Positions 52,021 through 60,349 of a DNA stretch of 64,000 nt are shown here, in pieces. The stretch is from Synergistaceae bacterium. GTDB lineage: Bacteria; Synergistota; Synergistia; Synergistales; Aminobacteriaceae. A program made the position numbers and the translations under genes. Location: contig JAIRYN010000031.1 in NCBI GenBank assembly GCA_031267575.1, forward strand, positions 1 to 64,000. The letters are read 5' to 3'. The notes beneath the pieces are model-generated. The model was not told the origin of the DNA. It saw nothing but the letters and a program-made list of their open reading frames with translations, and searched no databases. Position 1 is the stretch's first letter; each line of letters opens with the position of its first letter.

Positions 52021-55000
52021 AACAACGTTTCCACTTTGAGAATAAACGTCGCGACCTCGGAATTCGCGTGGAAATTTAGGCTTTCTTTGTAACGGGCCAA
52101 GGCTTCCTCGTACTTTTGGGCCTTATAAAGAGCATTGGCTTCCTGCACCAGCGTGTTGGCTTTTTCCATGTTATCCAAAGTGGTCTCCAATTGATTCGCA
52201 AAATCCAGCAATTTTGGGCTCTGGCTGAGTTTGTAGCTTTCTTTATATCTTTGTAGCGCCTCTCTGTATTTCTTTTGCTTATAGAGCTCGTTACCCTCTT
52301 TGAAAAGGGCGTCCGCCTGCACCAGGTCGCGCGTGTCCCCTTGGTCAGAAGACGTGTTTTCGTCTGGAGAGGGTTCTTCCGGCAAATCCCCGTTTTCCGA
52401 CAGGGGCGTCTCCGCCACAACCGGAGCCAACATAAGTTCCAGCTTCCGAATGGTCTCCTGCAGAGCCTTGTCGTTTGGGGCGTCTGCTTGGGCAAGCCGA
52501 TAACGTTGCAGGGCCTCAACAGACTGCTTTTGTTTGACGAGAGCGTCACCCTCCTTGATCAAGGCATCGGCGCGCCTTTTGGCCTCCGCATCCTCGGCCT
52601 TTTTCACGTAGGATGCCGCAGTGTCATTGTGGGCGTAGGTCAGGCTTTCTTTGTATTTCGCCAGAGCCTCGACGTTTTTTTTCTGCTTGATGAGGGCCTC
52701 GGCATCTTTGCGCAGTTGAGAGGCCCTTGCCTCGGCTATGCGATCTTCTTCCTTCTTGATCAGAGCGGCCAGCTCGTCGTCGTACCAGACGCGCAGACTT
52801 GCCTTGTATTTCACCAGGGCCTCAGTGGTTTTTTTGTCTTTCATGAGGGCGTCACCCTCGCCTCGCAGCCTAGATGCCTCCACCCGCGCGACCCTTTCCC
52901 TGTCCGCCCACTCTCGCAGTGTATCCATGTAAGCCGTCAGGTAGGGGTCAGCGTGAAGCGTCAAGCTGCGGGTGAAATACTCTAGGGCCTCGCTGTAGTG
53001 TTTTCTGTCCACCAAGGTGTAGCCTTTTTCTCGAAGGTCGCGAGCTTTTGCGATCTGCGCTTTCTCCTCCGCGATCTCTTGGGTCAGGCGCAGGATATCT
53101 TTGCTGACCGCGTCGTTTTCCGTCAACAGGAAACTGTCTTGAAAGCGAAGTAACGCCTCCACTTTCGAGCCTTGCGCCAAAAGGGCGTCTCCCTCGGCAC
53201 GCAGGTTTTCCGCCAGAATGACATTCCTGCGCCTGCGGGTCCAGGCCTCCGACAGGTCATATCGAATGTCTTTGTTTTTCTCGTTAGACCAGAGTCTTTC
53301 GGCCTCTCCGATTTTCGCCTCGGCCTCCTCGACTTGTCCGCCAGCCAGGAGGAGAGAACTCTCCGACAAAAGGCGAGCGGCCTGCTCCATTTTCCCCACG
53401 TCTCCCTTCATTTGGCTCAGGCCGGAAGAGATGTCGGGATCGAGTGGATCCAAAGAAGATGCCTCCGTCGCCTTATCTATGGCCTGAAGACGCCTGCCCT
53501 CGCTCCAAAAATCTTTGGCCTCCGTCCATCTCTCCCATGCTTGGAAGCGCTTGAAATCCCGGGCGATTTCGCTTTTATCAACAGCTACCAGAAAGTCGAT
53601 TTGACCGTTGCCCAAAATGATCCCACGAGAATCTTTGACCATGACGTTGACCCTGCTCATCCCCGGTGAAGGTCTTCGCAGCACCACGCCGCTGTCGAGA
53701 GACGCCACCAAAATGGAATCCGGATCTGCGCTCCAGAAGTAAGAAACAGCGCCTTCCGCCAGAGGGATGACCTCTGCTTGAATTTCCATATCCGTGCCTG
53801 TCGAGAACTCGTTGGCTTCCTCCAAGCGCTTCAGAGTCGTATTCCAGAGTTTTGCTGTCCGGGCTTTCTCGTTGACGGTTAGCCTCACGTAACGGGGTTC
53901 CGCCACAAGGGATAAGGTCCGCGTCGCCAATTCCCGCTCTTTTCCCGCTTGCAACACGGTCAGCGCGACTGTCACGGGCTGACCGTCCGCCGGGTAAAAA
54001 CCATAAGCGTGCCCCTGGCCGACAGGCGCGTTATCTTTTACGTTACCCGACACCTTCCAACGATAGGTCAACCCCTCGTCCACGGTCCAAGCGCCACCCT
54101 CAATCCGAACGGTGGTTCGCTCCCCTAGATAAGGGATAAGAGGGAGAGCTTTCAGCTCCAGAGGTTGGGGCAACAACGTCTCGATCCAGTTTTTTTCGAT
54201 GATTTTCTTCTGGACCTCGGTCAGTAGTTTTTCAGCTTCGGGCATCCGTTTGAGAGTGATAGACGACTGTAATTTTTCCTTCGCCTCTTCGAACTTCGAC
54301 TCTCTATCCAAGACCACAGCTTCTTTGTAAAGATCGGCGGCCCGTTCTTCCGCGTCGCGAGTTTCTCGAAGAAGCTCCTGAAGGGTTCGAATCATCTGGG
54401 CGACTTCTTCGTTGTGCCAAAGGTTTTCACTTTCGCGAAAAAGGTCTAGTGCCTTTTCTGGGTGAGACTCCTGCCGCGCCTGAGCCGCCAATTCCGCGGC
54501 CCGTGCGATTTTGCTGTTGCGGGCTCCTAGCGTGTTTTCCAAACGTTTGACGGTCGAGGCGATATCTCCCGCCTCCAGTTCGTCCAGAGGAAGATCCTTG
54601 ACCGTCAGCCCATTGGCGGAAAGCAAAGCCTCACCCCTTCGCGCGCTTTCTAATGCCCCGTCCAGGTTTCCCCCTTTTTCGAGTTTAGTGGCTTGAGCGT
54701 AGTGGGCCTGAGCTTCCAGAGCTAGCTTCTTTTTCGTTTCGATGCGCTTGGTAAGTTCTCCGATCTTTCTCTCGGCGTCTCCAGTTCTGCGGATATCTTG
54801 GGCGCGGCGATATTTATTCAATGCCTCCTCCAGGCGTCCACTCTCCTCCAGAAGCGCACCTTCCTTGAAGGCAAAAGTGGCTTGCGCGACATCGTCGTCG
54901 ATACGGGCGATATGGGATGTTACGCGCTCAATGGATCGTTCGAAAGAACTATCCCGCCATACGTCCAGGGCTTGGTGATATTTACTCAATGCCTCTCTTA

Positions 55001-56477
55001 AAATTTTAGGATCTCCCTGGTCTTGCAAGCCCCGAGCCTCTAAAACCGACGCTGCCTCAGACAGCCGCGCGCTCTCGTTTTGCCAGCGAAGCTGGTCCAT
55101 GATTTTCCCCTGAATCCGCTTCACGTCGGCGGCAATAGTGGGAAGCTCCCATATTTCTCTGGACTCAATCATCTTCGTAAGGGCATCATCCAGATTCTCC
55201 TGGGCTTCAAGCATCACGCCCACCTCTCGAACCGCTTCCGCGACCTCCTTTTTACGCTGTATGGCCTTCTGCAGAGCTTCCACATCGGTTTGAGCGGCGC
55301 GAACTTGAGGATTGAAACGAAGGCGCAGGCTTTCTTTGTACTTTTCCAGAGCGCCTTCCAGATCCCCAGCCTTCTCTAGGCGCTCCGCTTCTTTGACGAG
55401 GGTTGCCGCGCTATCCTCCACGGCCTGCGCTTGTTCCAAAAGCGTCTCGATCTCCGTGATGTTTTTTTCTATGGAGGCATGAGCGTAGAATGCCCGAGCC
55501 TGCCGGTATTGCGTCAGGGCTTCCTCTAACTTGCCGTCGCGCCACAGGGACGCCGCCAGGGATGCCAGCTCTAAAGCGTGAAAATAGTTGTCTCGGACCT
55601 GTTTAAACCGTTCGAGTTCGCTGCGCAGCACGTCATCTTTCACGCCCCCGTTCAACAATTCCTCGGCAGCCTGTCTGGCTTGGACGAAGGCGCTTTCGAT
55701 CTCTCCCTTTTCACGCAACGCGAGGGCGTTTCTCCAGCGTTCCCAGCCTCGGACCAATTGGCGGCTTCGCTCCAGCATCGCGTAGGAGATATCCACGTTG
55801 AAACCGTATATCGCCTGTCCCAAAGTTACGTTGTTCCTATCCGACACGATGACGGTGACCTCCGCCCGTCCCGGCGTTTCCCGGTAAACGAGACAGTGAT
55901 TTCCTACTTCCGACGTCAGAATGGTCCCCTCGTTGGAAGTCCACTGGTATCGAAGTTCTTTCTGTGGAACTGGTTCCAAAACGACATCCAGGGCGACTTT
56001 CGATTTAACCATTCTGCCCCGTCTTTCCATCATGGATTTTGTCGCCTCGTCCCATAACTGAACCGTCTCCTCTGGAGTCAGATTATTCACGGTAAGCGAA
56101 TGACGCTGAGGCGTGATGGTGAGGGCGGCAGTTCCCAAGTCACTTCCTCCGAGCCTGTCCCAAAAGCTGGCGGAAAGTGTCGCTGGTTCCACTCCCATCT
56201 CGTAGGTCACGGTATTACTACTTTCCACTCGGAAATCGCTCACTCCTCCCTGCCACTCCCAGCGAATGCCATATTGCGTTTCGTCGAATTTTCCCCCAGG
56301 AGAAAAATTCGACGAAAAATTCTCGGTGCGTATCCTCACCGTTTCGCCAGGATAGGGCATATCCGGAGACGCCACCAGAGAAAAACGCAACGGTTCGAAG
56401 TCGGGGGAGGCGGCGATAACAACTGAAGCGCGCAAAAACAAAAAAAGCGCAAGGCAACATACAATGATTTTTTTCAT
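52014..56477 (-). CDS. Large secreted repeat protein (TPR-like/coiled-coil with Ig-like modules), 1487 aa
   Basis: Signal peptide MKKIIVCCLALFLFLRASVVIA. The mature protein has two blocks of a beta-rich (Ig/PKD-like) region followed by long helical repeats of about 35-45 residues with the pattern (A)L.KY.ESL.L......I..LE (for example KYREALQRYKESYKLS, KYEEALARYKESLNFH), reading as TPR-like or coiled-coil repeats. The beta module appears at the start and again in the middle (TVNEKARTAKLWNT..; SRGIILGNGQIDFLV), so the protein is an internal duplication. It resembles its downstream-strand neighbour 56562-58445. Function unknown; export plus repeats suggest an extracytoplasmic scaffold. ATG 56477 begins the signal peptide. 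Confidence 0.8.
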   Translation of the reverse strand: MKKIIVCCLALFLFLRASVVIAASPDFEPLRFSLVASPDMPYPGETVRIRTENFSSNFSPGGKFDETQYGIRWEWQGGVSDFRVESSNTVTYEMGVEPATLSASFWDRLGGSDLGTAALTITPQRHSLTVNNLTPEETVQLWDEATKSMMERRGRMVKSKVALDVVLEPVPQKELRYQWTSNEGTILTSEVGNHCLVYRETPGRAEVTVIVSDRNNVTLGQAIYGFNVDISYAMLERSRQLVRGWERWRNALALREKGEIESAFVQARQAAEELLNGGVKDDVLRSELERFKQVRDNYFHALELASLAASLWRDGKLEEALTQYRQARAFYAHASIEKNITEIETLLEQAQAVEDSAATLVKEAERLEKAGDLEGALEKYKESLRLRFNPQVRAAQTDVEALQKAIQRKKEVAEAVREVGVMLEAQENLDDALTKMIESREIWELPTIAADVKRIQGKIMDQLRWQNESARLSEAASVLEARGLQDQGDPKILREALSKYHQALDVWRDSSFERSIERVTSHIARIDDDVAQATFAFKEGALLEESGRLEEALNKYRRAQDIRRTGDAERKIGELTKRIETKKKLALEAQAHYAQATKLEKGGNLDGALESARRGEALLSANGLTVKDLPLDELEAGDIASTVKRLENTLGARNSKIARAAELAAQARQESHPEKALDLFRESENLWHNEEVAQMIRTLQELLRETRDAEERAADLYKEAVVLDRESKFEEAKEKLQSSITLKRMPEAEKLLTEVQKKIIEKNWIETLLPQPLELKALPLIPYLGERTTVRIEGGAWTVDEGLTYRWKVSGNVKDNAPVGQGHAYGFYPADGQPVTVALTVLQAGKERELATRTLSLVAEPRYVRLTVNEKARTAKLWNTTLKRLEEANEFSTGTDMEIQAEVIPLAEGAVSYFWSADPDSILVASLDSGVVLRRPSPGMSRVNVMVKDSRGIILGNGQIDFLVAVDKSEIARDFKRFQAWERWTEAKDFWSEGRRLQAIDKATEASSLDPLDPDISSGLSQMKGDVGKMEQAARLLSESSLLLAGGQVEEAEAKIGEAERLWSNEKNKDIRYDLSEAWTRRRRNVILAENLRAEGDALLAQGSKVEALLRFQDSFLLTENDAVSKDILRLTQEIAEEKAQIAKARDLREKGYTLVDRKHYSEALEYFTRSLTLHADPYLTAYMDTLREWADRERVARVEASRLRGEGDALMKDKKTTEALVKYKASLRVWYDDELAALIKKEEDRIAEARASQLRKDAEALIKQKKNVEALAKYKESLTYAHNDTAASYVKKAEDAEAKRRADALIKEGDALVKQKQSVEALQRYRLAQADAPNDKALQETIRKLELMLAPVVAETPLSENGDLPEEPSPDENTSSDQGDTRDLVQADALFKEGNELYKQKKYREALQRYKESYKLSQSPKLLDFANQLETTLDNMEKANTLVQEANALYKAQKYEEALARYKESLNFHANSEVATFILKVETLLK

Positions 56478-56561
56478 GACTTTCGGATTCCTTTCAGACA
56501 CAATACACAACCGGCCGAAATCCCATTGCCGCTCAGGAGAATGTCTTCAACGGATTTCGCT

Positions 56562-58445
56562 TCACAAGTCGGCGTTTAACATATTGGTTTCTATGAGTTT
56601 CGTAAAACTTTCCACCTCGGGGTTGAAATGGATGACGAGGCTTTCTTTGTACTTTTCCAGCGCCTCGAAATAGTTGCCTTCGTTGTAGAGATTGTTGGCC
56701 TCCTTAATCAGAACGTTGGCCTGTAGAACGGATTCGTACTCTTTGAGCGAGGTTTCGACGATGCTGATCCAATCTGCTAGTCTCTGGTTTTGGGAAATGG
56801 TGTAGCTCTTGTGGTAAACGTCTAAGGACTCCCGATATTTGCCTTTTTTATAGAGGGTATGTCCCTCCTGCAAGAGGCGCGTGGCGTCAGTCTGGGTTCC
56901 TATGCCAAAGTCCTCCGCGGACCGCACCGCCTGTAAAGGCACATCCGTGACGGTCTTCTCCAGGAGCGCGATACGATTTTCCAAGTTGGGATCTGGCCAC
57001 AAAGCTTGACTTTCCCTGTAGCGCAACAACGCTTTAGCGTTGTTGTCCTTTTTTTCCAAGTCAGAGGCTTCTTTACGCAACACCGCTGCGCGATTCCTGC
57101 GTTCTTTGATGGTTTCGCCCAGTTCGGCGGTGTGAGCCTCCAGCTCCGAGTTGCTCTCCAGTTTCAGGCTTTCCCTGTATTTTGCCAATGCCTCCAACAG
57201 TTGCCCGGACGTCTCCAAATCGCGCCCTTCATTCGCGAAAGCATTGGCCTGAGCGATGGATGCCAGGCGTTTTTCGATGCGTTCGGCCCGTTGCGACACG
57301 GCTTCGTTGCTTTGCAGAATCAAAGTGTCCTTATAGTATTTCAGGGCGTCTTCAAAAAAACCTTCTTGGTCATAAGCCGCCGCCGTGTCCTTCAACCACT
57401 CCGCTTGCTGATGGACGAGGCGTGCTTTGTCCACCTCCGCCTCCAGATACTTGATGATGGTCTCCGTTTCCGCCAAGGCCCACGCGGCGTAAGCGCGTCG
57501 ATAGATTTTCAAAGCCTCCACGAGTTTCTGTTCGTTTTGCAGGGCGACGGCATCCGCGGTGAGTTTACGGGATCTCTTCACGCGGGCGTAGTTGCCGCTC
57601 ATCATTTTGAGTCCTTCCGCGATTTCAAGGGTTTTCGGGTCTTTATCCGCGGCCTCCACGGCGTTTTTCATGGCTTCGTCGAAGTTCTTCGCGTCCCACA
57701 GGCTCAAGGCTTCAAGCCATTGGTTCCACGCGTTTTTCTGTTGGATCGATTCCTCGACCCTTGTCCGAGAAATAGGAACGCTGACGTTTTTACTTCCGCG
57801 CCCCAAGACAATGCCTTTGGCATCCGCCACCACCACCGAAAGCTCTGCGTCTCCAATCTCATTGCGGGCGATTGTGACCTGACGCTCGTTTTCTCCACTG
57901 CGTATAGAGGTAGCGGCGTCCGTGCTCCACCGAGTCCGGATCTCCTTCGCGTAATCGGGAACAAGCCGCAAATCGAACATCACGGGTTCTCCCGCGATCA
58001 GGCCATCGGCGCCCACCTCTTTTTTTGAGTTGGCATCCCACAGCATAAAAGGAGCCGGTTCGATCATGAGAATATCCACAACAAATTCCTTCGGAGTCAA
58101 AGACACATCCGCCGACGTCAAGACCCGCCCCTCGGTGTCCAGTGCCGTAACGGAGGCGAAGATCGGCTCCGTGTCGAAGGGCGTGAAACGACATTCCAAC
58201 CCTCCCTTGCAAAGAAGAATAGGTTTTACGTTGCCCTCGAAAGACCACTCAAATATAGCGTTCGACGCTTTAGTCGCATTTCCGCTCAACGAGAGCACCA
58301 CCTCGCAACCGATGTAGGCTTCTTCCTTTTGCTCTATACGAAACGTCTCCGCTCCCTCCGCCGAAACGTCCATCGCAAAGAAGAAGGCCGTTGCGCACAC
58401 AATGCTCAACAACGACGCGCTTTTGAACCCTTGTTCGTACTTCAA
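56562..58445 (-). CDS. Secreted repeat protein, shorter paralogue (627 aa)
   Basis: TTG 58445, seven to eight bases after GGGAGG, gives a start (KYEQGFKSASLLSIVCATAFFFAMDVSAEG) with a signal peptide. Architecture repeats one unit of the larger neighbour: a beta region with a KGIVLGRGSKNVSVPIS strand pattern, an NAWNQWLEALSLWDAKNFDEAM helix, then four to five TPR-like repeats ending LYNEGNYFEALEKYKESLVIH. The large protein also ends with an ALYKAQKYEEALARYKESL repeat, so the two share a terminal module. They lie 84 bases apart on the same strand and are likely co-transcribed, this gene first. Function unknown. Confidence 0.8.
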   Translation of the reverse strand: MKYEQGFKSASLLSIVCATAFFFAMDVSAEGAETFRIEQKEEAYIGCEVVLSLSGNATKASNAIFEWSFEGNVKPILLCKGGLECRFTPFDTEPIFASVTALDTEGRVLTSADVSLTPKEFVVDILMIEPAPFMLWDANSKKEVGADGLIAGEPVMFDLRLVPDYAKEIRTRWSTDAATSIRSGENERQVTIARNEIGDAELSVVVADAKGIVLGRGSKNVSVPISRTRVEESIQQKNAWNQWLEALSLWDAKNFDEAMKNAVEAADKDPKTLEIAEGLKMMSGNYARVKRSRKLTADAVALQNEQKLVEALKIYRRAYAAWALAETETIIKYLEAEVDKARLVHQQAEWLKDTAAAYDQEGFFEDALKYYKDTLILQSNEAVSQRAERIEKRLASIAQANAFANEGRDLETSGQLLEALAKYRESLKLESNSELEAHTAELGETIKERRNRAAVLRKEASDLEKKDNNAKALLRYRESQALWPDPNLENRIALLEKTVTDVPLQAVRSAEDFGIGTQTDATRLLQEGHTLYKKGKYRESLDVYHKSYTISQNQRLADWISIVETSLKEYESVLQANVLIKEANNLYNEGNYFEALEKYKESLVIHFNPEVESFTKLIETNMLNADL

Positions 58446-58644
58446 AGCGATTCCTCCCACCTCAGTCGATTGACTTGAGACTATTCCGTAGAAGATTTTA
58501 CGCTATTTCGGAAAGAAAATCCATTTCGTGTCAAAGGGTCTCGGCGTACAAAAGATGGTGTTCCAGAGAAGAGATGGTATACTTACATAATTATCTCAGA
58601 ATTTGTTTTGAAAGTTTCGACTTGCGTAAGGATGTGGTGTACTC

Positions 58645-59679
58645 GTGCGACCCATTATTGTCGATGCCCATTACGATCTTCTATGCGATGTCTTCCGCCT
58701 GAGAAAAAAAGGGGAGCGAAAGGTCATTGAGCGTTTCTATCTGGAAGACCTGAAAACCTCTGGGGTCAACGTGGTGATATGCTCGCTCTTCGTTCACGAC
58801 CAATACCTGCCGGAGATGGCTTTGAGGCACGCTCTGGACCAAATCGGGATGTTCCACCGCGAAATGGAGGAATCCGAGGGACTTTTCGCCCTGTGTCGTA
58901 ACGCCGCAGAAGTCAGAAAAACGGTGGAAGAAGGACGGGCGGCGTTCCTGCTTTCCTTTGAAGGAGTTGAGCCCCTGGGGAACGACCTCCTTTTACTGAG
59001 ACCTTTCTACGAGCTAGGTGTGCGCTTTGTGGGTTTGACTTGGAGCCGACGTAACTACGCGGCGGACGGCTGTCATTTCTGGCCTATTCCCGAGGGGACA
59101 CCAGGGGGACTCACGGCTTTCGGGGTGCAATTGTTGAAAGAAGCGGAACAATTGGGAATGGTATTGGACGTCAGCCACTTGAACGACGCGGGATTCGCGG
59201 ACGTTCTCGCGCTCTCTCAAAAGCCCTTCATCGCCTCCCACTCCAATTGCCGATCCCTCGCCAACGTCACGCGGAACCTCACCGACCCTCAGATCAAAGA
59301 ATTGGCTTTCCGAGGCGGCGTCATGGGCCTCAACAATATGATCCATTTTGTTTATCCCAGCGAAGATTTCGACGAAAGAATATTCTACGCCAAGGAATCG
59401 GAACCGCCGCTAGCGCATATTCCAGAGGGCAAACCGCTTTACGAAGGGTTTTTCGACCATATCCACCATGTGGTTGACCTGGTGGGGCCTGATCACATCG
59501 GGTTTGGTTTTGACCTGTGCGAGTTCGATAGACCGGAGGAGAAGCGGAACATGAGCGTCTTCCCCTCTTATAGGCACGTAGCCCCTTTTATTGAGCGCCT
59601 CGACCAAGAGTTTCCGAAAAACGTGGTGGAGAAAATCTGTGGCGGCAATTGGATGAGAATCCTTGAGACCCTACACTAA
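58645..59679 (+). CDS. Membrane dipeptidase (peptidase family M19)
   Basis: 344 residues. Zinc dipeptidase/renal dipeptidase fold: IVDAHYDLLCD gives the first metal ligands (HxD-type), LSFEGVEPLG the bridging Glu, VLDVSHLNDAGF and FIASHSNCRSLANVTRNLTDPQI the His ligands, and HIGFGFDLCEF the late Asp. It would cleave dipeptides, including some with D-residues. GTG 58645 follows AAGGATG. No signal peptide, so cytoplasmic here. The DUF1850 gene starts inside its 3' end, tying it to the TRAP permease. Confidence 0.9.
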   Translation: MRPIIVDAHYDLLCDVFRLRKKGERKVIERFYLEDLKTSGVNVVICSLFVHDQYLPEMALRHALDQIGMFHREMEESEGLFALCRNAAEVRKTVEEGRAAFLLSFEGVEPLGNDLLLLRPFYELGVRFVGLTWSRRNYAADGCHFWPIPEGTPGGLTAFGVQLLKEAEQLGMVLDVSHLNDAGFADVLALSQKPFIASHSNCRSLANVTRNLTDPQIKELAFRGGVMGLNNMIHFVYPSEDFDERIFYAKESEPPLAHIPEGKPLYEGFFDHIHHVVDLVGPDHIGFGFDLCEFDRPEEKRNMSVFPSYRHVAPFIERLDQEFPKNVVEKICGGNWMRILETLH

Positions 59680-60127
59680 AATTGTCTATGTCGCTATGCT
59701 GTTTCTAGCAGTGGCGTTTATTCTCTCTATTCCTGTTCGGCGCGTCGAATTGCGCGACAGGGCGGGAACGACGGTGTTGTCTTTTCCTCTTTATTTGGGG
59801 GAAACCTTTTCTATGGAGTACATTCACTCCGTGCAACTGTGTCCTGTGGTGGACGAATACTACGTCGTGGGAGATGCTTTGTGGCTCTGGGAAGAACGGA
59901 CTCAATCCACCAACGCAGGCCTCCCGACGGAAGCTCCACATCTGGGGAGGTTCATTTACGATCCCCCTTGGTATCGGTACATAGGGAGACGGCGGCCTTT
60001 TAACGATATTCGCCTGAGAGTTGGTGACGTCCGAGTGGGACGCAACGTTCTGACTTTGCCGACAGGTCGGCGTGTGGAGCTTTTCGAGCATTTTGCGGGG
60101 GCGCTTTTAACGCTGTGTTTACGATGA
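59663..60127 (+). CDS. DUF1850 protein (TRAP-associated)
   Basis: 154 residues with one N-terminal membrane segment (IVYVAMLFLAVAFILSIPV) and a beta-rich domain containing GETFSMEYIHSVQLCPVVDEYYV, the family core. DUF1850 proteins usually sit beside TAXI-type TRAP transporters. TTG 59663 overlaps the dipeptidase stop by 17 bases. The expected TAXI solute-binding protein gene is absent on both sides. Confidence 0.82.
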   Translation: MRPYTKIVYVAMLFLAVAFILSIPVRRVELRDRAGTTVLSFPLYLGETFSMEYIHSVQLCPVVDEYYVVGDALWLWEERTQSTNAGLPTEAPHLGRFIYDPPWYRYIGRRRPFNDIRLRVGDVRVGRNVLTLPTGRRVELFEHFAGALLTLCLR

Positions 60128-60179
60128 TTTAGGGAGGTGGGCCGATGAAGGCGGAATTGACGATATGAGTCTAGAGTCT

Positions 60180-60293
60180 GGTAGACGGTTCATACGCGTT
60201 CTAATAGCTACTGACGTTGAAGCCGAAAACCAAGACCGTGCAGTGGCTGTTGACCTGGGCATCCGAACGTTTGCGTGTGGAGACCGTGTGTCT
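60180..60293 (+). pseudogene. tnpB: Relic of an IS605-type tnpB (RuvC-I region)
   Basis: A short open stretch reads GRRFIRVLIATDVEAENQDR then AVAVDLGIRTFACGDRV. This matches the TnpB pattern 'GrwFi.f.vevevE....QD..vGVDLGIktfA..sdG', the first RuvC motif with its catalytic Asp. Nothing else of TnpB is left on either side. It lies in the 220-base gap between DUF1850 and the TRAP permease. The related intact N-terminus at 1-213 shows such elements are present in this genome. Confidence 0.55.
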
Positions 60294-60349
60294 ATACTAT
60301 TTGTGTCTCTACTACTGTGGAAAATATTGCTGAAAGGATCGGTACAAAC

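Noticed and set aside
57006-58028. Plus-strand open frame of 340 codons opposite the shorter TPR-like protein
   Set aside because: Mirror frame of a real gene; Phe/Gln/His-rich composition and no recognisable motif.
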